From the NCBI GenBank assembly GCA_947307285.1, contig CAMZIS010000018.1:1-11759 (forward strand): a stretch of DNA of 11,759 nt, in the 5' to 3' direction. The first letter of the stretch is position 1; every line of letters starts with the position of its first letter. Shown here one piece after another: positions 1 to 5,986 of this stretch. Below the pieces are notes generated by a model. The model did not search any database. It was given only the letters and a program-made list of their open reading frames with translations, and had not been told where the DNA came from. Made by a program: the position numbers and the translations under genes. The DNA comes from an uncultured Peptococcaceae bacterium. Its GTDB lineage: Bacteria; Bacillota; Dehalobacteriia; UBA4068.

Positions 1-251
1 TGCCCTGCACCGGCTGCCGCTACTGCACCTCCTACTGCCCCATGGAGCTGGATATCCCCTACCTGCTGGAGCTGTACAACGAACACAGCTTCACCGGCGA
101 GAACGCCTTCATCGCGCCTATGGCATTGGGAGCCCTGCCCGAGGACAAACGGCCCCAGGCCTGCCTGGGCTGCGGCAGCTGCGAGGCCCTGTGTCCGCAG
201 CAGATCAAGATCTCCGAGGTCATGGCCGATTTCGCGGCCCGCCTGAAATAG
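1..251 (+). CDS. Aldo/keto reductase-type oxidoreductase, C-terminal ferredoxin-like part (5' end outside window)
   Basis: This is the last 82 codons of a gene that begins left of the window. The first complete codon is at position 3 and the TAG stop is at 249-251. Two iron-sulfur motifs are visible: CTGCRYCTSYCP (cysteine codons at 6, 15, 24 and 36) and CLGCGSCEALCP (162, 171, 180 and 192). Both have the C-x2-C-x2-C-x3-C-P spacing of [4Fe-4S] ferredoxin domains. The segment between them, with its 'MELDIPYLLELYNE' text, resembles the tail of the aldo/keto reductase family in which a TIM-barrel NADPH-dependent domain is followed by a ferredoxin-like domain (COG1453 type), common in anaerobic Clostridia. 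The catalytic barrel is not in the window, so the substrate cannot be named. Another [4Fe-4S] oxidoreductase with this kind of tail is possible. It converges with ade across a shared hairpin. Confidence 0.85.
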   Translation, partial: PCTGCRYCTSYCPMELDIPYLLELYNEHSFTGENAFIAPMALGALPEDKRPQACLGCGSCEALCPQQIKISEVMADFAARLK

Positions 252-270
252 CCCGGACAAAAAGACACGC

Positions 271-303
271 AAAAACCAGTGGGAAAGCTCCCACTGGTTT
301 TTT
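271..303. terminator. Bidirectional rho-independent terminator between the oxidoreductase and ade
   Basis: A perfect 14-bp stem is formed by 271-284 and 289-302 with the 4-nt loop AAGC. The arms carry an A-run on the left and a T-run on the right, so each strand ends its stem in a U-tract (TTTTT). It lies 19 bases after the oxidoreductase stop on the plus strand and about 20 bases after the ade stop on the minus strand, so it can serve both convergent genes. Confidence 0.93.
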
Positions 304-322
304 GTATGCCTTTGCGGCAGGC

Positions 323-2023
323 TTACTTGATAAAGCTCATGCTGGTCACGTCGAACATACCCTTATCCGTGATGCGGCAGGCCGGCAGCACCGGCAGGGC
401 CACGAAGGACAGGGTGATGAAGGGATCGGCGGAATCCGTATCCAGTCCCAGCTGGCGGGCGGCCCTGAGCAGGGCCTGCTGGCGGCTGAAGATCTCGCTG
501 AGCGGCGCATCGGACATGAGGCCCGCGATGGGCAGGGGCAGCAGGGCCAGGGTCTTGCCGCCGCTCACCACCGTATAACCGCCGCCGCATTCTTCCAAAA
601 CGTCCACCGCGGCCAGCATATCCCCGTCGTTATCTCCGGCCGCCACCAGATTGTGGGAATCGTGGCCCACGGTGGTGGCGATGGCGCCGCCCCGGATGGG
701 CAGTCCCTCCAGCACGCCCAGGCCGATGCGGCCGGAGGCGTGATGTCGCTCCAGCACGGCGATCTTGACCAGGCCTTCTCCCGCTTTGAAACAGCCGTCC
801 TCCTGGGGCACGGGCCGGCGGTCCAAGGTGGTGAGGACCTCTCCCGGCACCAGCTGCAGGATGGGCATGGTCTGGCCCACGGGCAGGCGCAGGCAGTCCG
901 GCTTGCGGGGGGCCAGATGCACGCTGCGGGCGATCTCCGCCGGAGCAGGCGGCGCGGCCTGCTCCTGAACGCCGGTGAACAGCCGGCCGCCGCAGATCAC
1001 GTTTTCCACGTCGAAGTCTTTCAGGTCACGGAACAGCACCAGATCGGCCCGAAAGCCGGGAGCGATGGCGCCCCGGTCCCGCAGGCCGTAGCAGCCGGCC
1101 GCGTTCAGGGTAGCCATTTTGAGGGCGGTCACTGCCGGGATGCCGTTTGCCACGGCCCGGCGCAGGATAAAGTTGATATGGCCCTCTGCTCTGATGTTTT
1201 CCAGATGCTTGTCGTCGGTGCAGAAGAGCATGCGCTCCGTGGGCAGGCCCTCTTTGGCCACCCGGGACATGATCTCCTCCACGCCCCGGCAGGCGGAGCC
1301 GTAGCGCAGCTGGATATGCATACCCTGAGCCAGCTTTTCCTTTACCTCGTCGAAATTGGAGCATTCATGGTCGCTGAAGGGTCCGGCCAGACAGTAGGCC
1401 TGCAACGCCCTGCCGGAAAGCAGGGGCGCGTGGCCGTCGATGGGCCGGTCCCGGAAGGCCAGCAGCTTATCCAGCATGGCCTCGTCCGCGCCGGTCACGG
1501 CCACGTAATCCATGACCTCGCCCAGACCCAGCACCCGCGGTTCGTGAGCCAAAGTCAGCAGGTCCACGGCGGAAAGGCTGGCGCCGCTGGTCTCGAAGCA
1601 GGTAGCGGGCACGCAGGAAGGCAGCATGAAAAAGACGGTGAGAGGCAGGCCCTCGGTCTGATCCAGCATATAGCGGATGCCGACGAGACCGGCCACGTTG
1701 GCGATCTCATGGGGATCGGCGATGACCGTGGTAGTGCCCTGCCGGAGCACGGTGTCGGCAAAACGGGCCGGATGAGCCATGGAGGATTCGATGTGCATGT
1801 GGCCGTCGATGAGTCCGGGAGCCAGATAGGCGCCGGAGGCGTCTATGTCCTGCTCCCCCTGCCAGTCGCCGCCCACGCCCAGCACCACGCCGTCGGCTAT
1901 GCCCACGTCGGCTTCTTCGATGGTGTCGGTGAACACGTTGACCACACGGGCGTTGCGGATCACCAGCTCGGCCCGGCCGCCCTTGAGGGCGCTTATCCGG
2001 CGGGTCAGTTTTTGCTTATCCAT
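323..2023 (-). CDS. ade: Adenine deaminase
   Basis: This is a 566-residue cytoplasmic amidohydrolase, the usual length for Ade (EC 3.5.4.2), which converts adenine to hypoxanthine and ammonia in purine salvage. Visible family motifs are GLIDGHMHIESSM (residues 70-82, with the metal-binding His75-x-His77), the family-specific DPHEIANVAG (103-112), LGLGEVMD (165-172), DGHAP (196-200), LFCTDD in the middle of the protein, and a C-terminal GHDSHNL followed by LPLPIAGLMS, both typical of Ade rather than other amidohydrolases. The ATG at 2021-2023 is preceded by AAGGAG (2031-2036, minus strand) at 7-nt spacing. It follows the second permease gene by 108 bases on the same strand, a gap holding two hairpins but no clear promoter, so it is probably co-transcribed with the transporter. 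That placement points to an adenine-yielding import substrate, which is an inference. Confidence 0.96.
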   Translation of the reverse strand: MDKQKLTRRISALKGGRAELVIRNARVVNVFTDTIEEADVGIADGVVLGVGGDWQGEQDIDASGAYLAPGLIDGHMHIESSMAHPARFADTVLRQGTTTVIADPHEIANVAGLVGIRYMLDQTEGLPLTVFFMLPSCVPATCFETSGASLSAVDLLTLAHEPRVLGLGEVMDYVAVTGADEAMLDKLLAFRDRPIDGHAPLLSGRALQAYCLAGPFSDHECSNFDEVKEKLAQGMHIQLRYGSACRGVEEIMSRVAKEGLPTERMLFCTDDKHLENIRAEGHINFILRRAVANGIPAVTALKMATLNAAGCYGLRDRGAIAPGFRADLVLFRDLKDFDVENVICGGRLFTGVQEQAAPPAPAEIARSVHLAPRKPDCLRLPVGQTMPILQLVPGEVLTTLDRRPVPQEDGCFKAGEGLVKIAVLERHHASGRIGLGVLEGLPIRGGAIATTVGHDSHNLVAAGDNDGDMLAAVDVLEECGGGYTVVSGGKTLALLPLPIAGLMSDAPLSEIFSRQQALLRAARQLGLDTDSADPFITLSFVALPVLPACRITDKGMFDVTSMSFIK

Positions 2024-2040
2024 AAGCCGTCTCCTTACAG

Positions 2041-2066
2041 CAAAGGCAGGCCGGAGCCTGCCTTTG
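2041..2066 (-). other. Intercistronic hairpin with UNCG-type tetraloop upstream of ade
   Basis: A perfect 11-bp inverted repeat (2041-2051 with 2056-2066) encloses a 4-nt loop. In the minus-strand transcript the loop reads UCCG closed by a C-G pair, a member of the very stable UNCG tetraloop class. No U-tract follows on the minus strand, because the next bases contain the ade Shine-Dalgarno. A full terminator is therefore unlikely. A processing or stabilising structure, or a weak terminator that lowers ade expression relative to the transporter, fits better. Confidence 0.7.
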
Positions 2067-2110
2067 GGTAATCACATATGTCAGGCGCTGATGCCGCGGG
2101 GATGCTCCCT

Positions 2111-2127
2111 GCCGGGCCCTGCCCGGC
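2111..2127 (-). other. Small GC hairpin just after the second permease stop
   Basis: A 7-bp perfect stem GCCGGGC/GCCCGGC with a 3-nt loop lies 5 bases past the TAA stop of the upstream permease gene. There is no U-tract. It may protect the 3' end of the transporter message or act together with the hairpin at 2041-2066. The function is unproven. Confidence 0.45.
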
Positions 2128-2131
2128 CGCC

Positions 2132-3118
2132 TTACCTCTCCTCTCGGAAATAGGAGAGGCCCAAGGAAGCCGGCCCCATGTCCCGCTTGCGGCGGATGCT
2201 GACGATGACCAGCACCGCGATGGTGACGATGTAGGGCAGCATCTTGAATATCTCCTGGGAAGCGCGGTTCAGACCCTGGATGTAGTAGTAGAGCCAGAAC
2301 AGCACGCCGAACAGGTAGGAGCCCCAGGTGGCGTTGACCGGCTTCCACAGGGCGAAGATGACCAGAGCCACGGCCAGCCAGCCCAGGGTCTCGATGGCGC
2401 CGTCGTTGGCCCAGGTGCCCTTGATGTAGTCCATGACGTAATAGAGGCCGCCCAGGCCGGAAATGCCCGCGCCGATGCAGGTAGCCAGATACTTATACTT
2501 GGTGACGTTGATGCCGGCCGCGTCCGCCGTGGCCGGACTTTCGCCCACGGCGCGGAGGTTCAGTCCCGTATGGGTGCGGTTGAGGAACCAGGTGGCCAGG
2601 ATGGCCAGGATGATGGCCAGATAGACCATGAAGCCGTAGCCCAGCACCGCCTTCATCATGGGGCTCATGGAGGAGACCCCCGGCAGGGTGGCCCGGTACA
2701 CGCTGGAGGTGCGGGCCACGGAGATCTGGCCCACGCCGCCGGCCAGCTTGTTCAGGGAGCCGCCGAAGAAATTGGCCACGCCGCCGCCGAAAATGGTCAG
2801 GGTCAGGCCGGTGACGTTCTGGTTCACGCGCAGGCTGATGGTGAGGATGGAGAAGATCAGCCCGCCCAGGGCCGCCGCCAGGAAGGCCGCGCCGAAGGAG
2901 AGGATGAAGGAGACCAGCCGGCTGGGATCGGCCACGGAATTCTCATAGAGGAAGGCCACGGCCAGACCGGCGATGCCGCCCAGGTACATGATGCCGGGCA
3001 CGCCCAGGTTCAGGTTGCCGGATTTCTCGGTGATGATCTCGCCGATGGCGCCGTACATGATGACGGTGCCGAAGACCACGGCGGCCTGGATGAGGGAAGC
3101 CCACTGCGCGCTTGTCAT
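2132..3118 (-). CDS. BMP-type (nucleoside) ABC transporter permease, second subunit
   Basis: This 328-residue, highly hydrophobic protein belongs to the BPD_transp_2 (PF02653) permease family, nearest in layout to YufQ/NupQ/RnsD-type subunits of purine nucleoside importers. Visible family features are an N-terminal 'GAIGEIITEKSGNLNLGVPGIM' type segment, here EIITEKSGNLNLGVPGIMYL (residues 26-45), the cytoplasmic coupling loop RAVGESPATADAAGINV, and several long membrane segments before a basic C-terminus (SIRRKRD). The ATG at 3116-3118 is one base downstream of the first permease's TGA, and its Shine-Dalgarno (GGAGGTGG) lies inside the end of that gene, so the two permeases are translationally coupled. 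It should form the membrane channel as a heterodimer with the first permease, energised by the ATPase at 4220-5770. The exact substrate is inferred from context. Confidence 0.92.
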   Translation of the reverse strand: MTSAQWASLIQAAVVFGTVIMYGAIGEIITEKSGNLNLGVPGIMYLGGIAGLAVAFLYENSVADPSRLVSFILSFGAAFLAAALGGLIFSILTISLRVNQNVTGLTLTIFGGGVANFFGGSLNKLAGGVGQISVARTSSVYRATLPGVSSMSPMMKAVLGYGFMVYLAIILAILATWFLNRTHTGLNLRAVGESPATADAAGINVTKYKYLATCIGAGISGLGGLYYVMDYIKGTWANDGAIETLGWLAVALVIFALWKPVNATWGSYLFGVLFWLYYYIQGLNRASQEIFKMLPYIVTIAVLVIVSIRRKRDMGPASLGLSYFREER

Positions 3119-3119
3119 A

Positions 3120-4223
3120 TCATTCCACCTCCTTGTGATGGCCGCGGAAGATCAGGCGGTAGTTGATGAAGAACTCGCTGCCCAGGATGAAGAAGAGGAT
3201 GATGCCGGTGATCATTTCCGAGGCGTAGTCGTTCAGGTTGTAGGCGGTGGCGATCTCGATGGCGCCCTTGTCCAGGAAGACCAGCAGCAGGGAAATGAGG
3301 ATCATGGTGAAGGTGTTGAATTTGGCCAGCCAGGCCACGATGATGGCGGTGAAGCCGCGGCCCCCGGCGGTGGAGGTGGAGATGGTGTGGGAGGCGCCGG
3401 ACACGGCAATGAAGCCGGCCAGACCGCAGATGGCGCCGGAGATGATCATGGTGCGGATGAAGACCTTGCCCACGCTGATGCCGGCGTAGCGGGCCGTGTT
3501 CTGGGATTCGCCCACCACGGCGATCTCATAGCCCTGCTTGGAATCGCGCAGGTAGAAGAACATGGCCACGGTGATGATCATGACGATGATCACGTTCAGG
3601 GCGTAGGCCTGACCGAACAGGGAGGGGAACCAGCCGGCGTGAGTGGTCTGGTTGATGACGCCGATGCTGTTGGAGCCGGGCGGGTTCTCCCACTTGGCCA
3701 CGCAGAAGGAGGTCAGCTGGATGGCCACGTAGTTCATCATCAGGGTGAACAGGGTCTCGTTGGTGTTCCAGCGGGCCTTGAACAGGGCGGGTATCACGCC
3801 CCAGACGGCGCCGGCCAAAAGGGAGGCCGCCAGCATGACCAGAAAGAGCACGGGGCCGGGGAGCTGGGGCAGGTAGATCATGCAGGCCGCGGTGACGATG
3901 CCGCCCACCAGGATCTGCCCTTCGGCGCCGATATTCCAGAATTTCATTTTGAAGGCCGGGGCCAGACCCACGGCGATGCACAGCAACATCATCACGTCGC
4001 GGGCGGTGATCCAGGCCCGGCGGGAGGAACCGAAGGCGCCCTTCCACATGGAAACGTAGACCTGGAGCGGGTTCATCTTGACGATGCTGTAGATGAGGAT
4101 GGCGCAGACCACCAGGGCCAGCAGCAGACTGATCAGGCGGATGGCCCAGGCCTTGGGCTTGGAGATGGTGCTGCGCTTGGCGATGCGCACCAGCGGGTCT
4201 TTGCCGCCGTGGATATCGCTCAT
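3120..4223 (-). CDS. BMP-type (nucleoside) ABC transporter permease, first subunit
   Basis: This 367-residue membrane protein of the BPD_transp_2 family corresponds to YufP/NupP/RnsC-type subunits. I placed the start at the ATG at 4221-4223 (protein MSDIHGGKDP). The longer reading frame to 4322 would overlap the ATPase by about 100 bases with an arginine-rich, non-family N-terminus. The chosen ATG has AAGGAGG at 4231-4237 and overlaps the ATPase stop as ATGA, a classic coupling arrangement. Seen in the sequence: a first membrane segment after about residue 24 (AIRLISLLLALVVCAILIYS), 'KFWNIGAEGQILVGG', the periplasm-adjacent 'MMNYVAIQL', and the coupling loop VVGESQNTARYAGISVGK. The length agrees with the family (about 350). 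It works with the next permease in the same complex. Confidence 0.93.
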   Translation of the reverse strand: MSDIHGGKDPLVRIAKRSTISKPKAWAIRLISLLLALVVCAILIYSIVKMNPLQVYVSMWKGAFGSSRRAWITARDVMMLLCIAVGLAPAFKMKFWNIGAEGQILVGGIVTAACMIYLPQLPGPVLFLVMLAASLLAGAVWGVIPALFKARWNTNETLFTLMMNYVAIQLTSFCVAKWENPPGSNSIGVINQTTHAGWFPSLFGQAYALNVIIVMIITVAMFFYLRDSKQGYEIAVVGESQNTARYAGISVGKVFIRTMIISGAICGLAGFIAVSGASHTISTSTAGGRGFTAIIVAWLAKFNTFTMILISLLLVFLDKGAIEIATAYNLNDYASEMITGIILFFILGSEFFINYRLIFRGHHKEVE

Positions 4224-5770
4224 GCTTCCGCCTCCTTCCAGTTCAGATGGGTCATCATCAGACCGACCTGCTCCTTGGTGACGGAGGCCCCGTCCACGAT
4301 GCCGCTGATCTGCCCGGCGCACAGCACCAGGATGCGGTCAGCCAGCTCCAACAGGACGTCCAGGTCCTCGCCCACGTAGAGCACGGCCACGCCCTTTTGC
4401 TTTTGTTCGTTCAGCAGGCGGTAGATGGTATAAGAGGTGTTGATATCCAGACCGCGCACGGCGTAGGCGGTCATCAGCACGGTGGGATCGGCGGCGATCT
4501 CCCGGCCCACCAGCACCTTTTGCACGTTGCCGCCGGAAAGACGGCGCACCGGGTAATTGATGCCCGGGGTCATCACTTCCAGCTGCTCCTTGATATCGGT
4601 AGCCAGCTTGCTGGAGGGACGGCGGTCCACCAGAGGGCCGTGGCCGCGTCCGTAGGTCTTCAGCATCATGTTGCCGGTCATACCCATGGTGCCCACCAGG
4701 CCCATGCCCAGCCGGTCCTCGGGCACGAAGGACAGATGCACGCCCAGCTGGCGTATTTTCAGCGGGTCCAGGCCGCACAGATCGTGCTCTTTGCCGCTTT
4801 CCGGTTCGATGTACACCACCCGGCTGCCCGGTTCCACGTTCTGCAGACCGGCGATGGCCTCCAGCAGCTCCTTCTGGCCGGAGCCGGAGATGCCGGCCAC
4901 GCCCAAGATCTCGCCGCTGCGCAGGGTAAAGGTGGCGTCGCTCAAAACGGTGACGCCTTCTTTGTCCTTGACCGTCAGGTGCTCCACCCGGAGCCGGTCC
5001 TGGGGGTCTACCGGCGCGGGCCGGTCTATGTTCAGCTTCACGGCCCGGCCCACCATCATGTCGGTGAGCTTCTGGGGGTCTGTGTCGCAGGTGGCCACGT
5101 CGCCGATGTACTGGCCCTTGCGCAGCACGGCCACCCGGTCTGACACGTCCATCACCTCGTGCAGCTTGTGGGTGATGATGACGATGGCCTTGCCGTCGGC
5201 CTTCATGTTGCGCATGACGGCGAACAGCTTATCCGTTTCCTGGGGGGTCAGCACGGCGGTGGGCTCATCCAGGATGAGGATATCCGCCCCGCGGTACAGC
5301 ACTTTGACTATCTCCAAAGTCTGCTTCTGAGAAACGGACATATCGCACACCAGCTGGTTGGGGTCCACGTCGAAGCCGTAGCGGTCGCAGATCTCCCGCA
5401 CCTTGCGGCCCACCTCTTTCAGGTCCAGCCGGCCCTTGCCTTCCAGACCCAGCACGATGTTTTCGGCGGCGGTGAACACGTCCACCAGCTTGAAATGCTG
5501 ATGGATCATGCCGATGCCCAGCTCGAAAGCGTCCTTGGGCGAGCTGATGGTGACTTCCTGCCCGTTGACGAAGATCTGGCCCCCGTCGGGGAAGTAGATG
5601 CCGGAGAGCATGTTCATCAGCGTGGTCTTGCCGGAGCCGTTTTCGCCCAGCAGGGAGAGAATCTCCCCTTTATTGATGGTCAGCGAGACCTTGTCGTTGG
5701 CGACGACCGGGCCGAAGGTTTTGGTGATATCTTTCATTTGAACGGCGCATGCCTGTTCCAAATGCCTCAC
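4220..5770 (-). CDS. BMP-type (nucleoside) ABC transporter ATP-binding protein, two fused ATPase domains
   Basis: This 516-residue protein has the double-NBD layout of YufO/NupO/RnsB-type ATPases. The first domain is complete: Walker A GENGSGKTT (residues 42-50), Q-loop Gln91, signature region SVSQKQ (145-150), Walker B LILDEP (165-170) and switch His201. The second is degenerate, as usual in this family: Walker A GISGSGQKE (293-301) has Gln where Lys is expected, LSGGN (411-415) is intact, Walker B is replaced by VLMTAYAVRGLD (431-442), and the switch region reads GEDLD (467-471). Start: the outermost codon is GTG at 5770, but a purine-rich Shine-Dalgarno is virtually touching it. TTG at 5761 (GGTGA 5 nt upstream) matches the short N-terminus of relatives and may be the real start. 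A third option, ATG at 5737, lacks a ribosome binding site. It is the first gene of the run driven from the promoter at 5821-5849. Confidence 0.94.
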   Translation of the reverse strand: MRHLEQACAVQMKDITKTFGPVVANDKVSLTINKGEILSLLGENGSGKTTLMNMLSGIYFPDGGQIFVNGQEVTISSPKDAFELGIGMIHQHFKLVDVFTAAENIVLGLEGKGRLDLKEVGRKVREICDRYGFDVDPNQLVCDMSVSQKQTLEIVKVLYRGADILILDEPTAVLTPQETDKLFAVMRNMKADGKAIVIITHKLHEVMDVSDRVAVLRKGQYIGDVATCDTDPQKLTDMMVGRAVKLNIDRPAPVDPQDRLRVEHLTVKDKEGVTVLSDATFTLRSGEILGVAGISGSGQKELLEAIAGLQNVEPGSRVVYIEPESGKEHDLCGLDPLKIRQLGVHLSFVPEDRLGMGLVGTMGMTGNMMLKTYGRGHGPLVDRRPSSKLATDIKEQLEVMTPGINYPVRRLSGGNVQKVLVGREIAADPTVLMTAYAVRGLDINTSYTIYRLLNEQKQKGVAVLYVGEDLDVLLELADRILVLCAGQISGIVDGASVTKEQVGLMMTHLNWKEAEA

Positions 5771-5820
5771 CCTTTCTTATGTGTTGAAAACTACGGAATA
5801 AATGCAAATAAATATGATTA

Positions 5821-5849
5821 ATTATAACACAGTTGCCACCCGCCCGCAA
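5821..5849 (-). promoter_or_regulatory. Promoter of the ATPase-permease-permease-ade run
   Basis: On the minus strand a perfect -10 box TATAAT (5826-5821) lies 17 bp from a partial -35 box TTGCGG (5849-5844). The predicted start is near 5814, giving a leader of about 45 nt before the ATPase start. The leader is AT-rich, in contrast to the surrounding GC-rich genes. This lets the transporter core and ade be transcribed separately from the lipoprotein. Confidence 0.72.
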
Positions 5850-5884
5850 TAAGGGCTTGTCCGCCGCGGGCAAAATGGGCGCAA

Positions 5885-5914
5885 AAAAAGGAAGCTCCGG
5901 AGAGCTTCCTTTTT
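5885..5914 (-). terminator. Rho-independent terminator after the BMP lipoprotein gene
   Basis: A perfect 13-bp stem (5885-5897 with 5902-5914) encloses the loop UCCG closed by C-G on the minus strand. The stem ends in a run of seven Ts (5889-5883) on that strand. It lies about 60 bases past the lipoprotein stop and upstream of the promoter at 5821-5849. It should end most lipoprotein transcripts, raising the binding protein over the membrane components. Confidence 0.92.
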
Positions 5915-5952
5915 ACGTTTATGTTCCTTGCGGCGCTGAGCTTAGTTCAGCG

Positions 5953-5986
5953 GAACTTCTAACTGAACGTCAGTTTAGTTAAGTTC
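5953..5986 (-). other. Hairpin spanning the BMP lipoprotein stop codon
   Basis: GAACTT (5953-5958) can pair with AAGTTC (5981-5986), and the inner CT-AACTGA (5959-5966) with TCAGTT-T-AG (5970-5978). This leaves an ACG loop with a small bulge and internal loop. The structure includes the TAA stop at 5975-5977. It may pause ribosomes or guard the 3' end of the lipoprotein message. No function is proven. Confidence 0.5.

Noticed and set aside
191..2071. 626-codon open frame on the plus strand opposite ade
   Set aside because: It is antisense to a well-supported ade gene, has a low-complexity Gly/His/Gln/Ala-rich composition with no recognisable domain, and its beginning overlaps the oxidoreductase gene. 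GC-rich third positions of ade explain the absence of stops.
4224..4322. N-terminal extension of the first permease to an upstream start at 4322
   Set aside because: The extra 33 residues are Arg/Asp/Gly-rich, unlike any permease start, and lie wholly inside the ATPase gene. The ATG at 4223 has a strong AAGGAGG and an ATGA overlap.
2078..4379. Long plus-strand open frames (362 and 468 codons) opposite the permease genes
   Set aside because: They encode His/Gly/Asp/Gln-rich text without any domain, no convincing ribosome binding site was seen, and they are mirror images of the GC-rich codons of the membrane proteins.
5842..5871. GCCCGC/GCGGGC inverted repeat around the -35 of the ATPase promoter
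   Set aside because: It has only a 6-bp stem with an 18-nt loop in GC-rich DNA and is mostly outside the predicted transcript. This is not enough to call an operator or hairpin.
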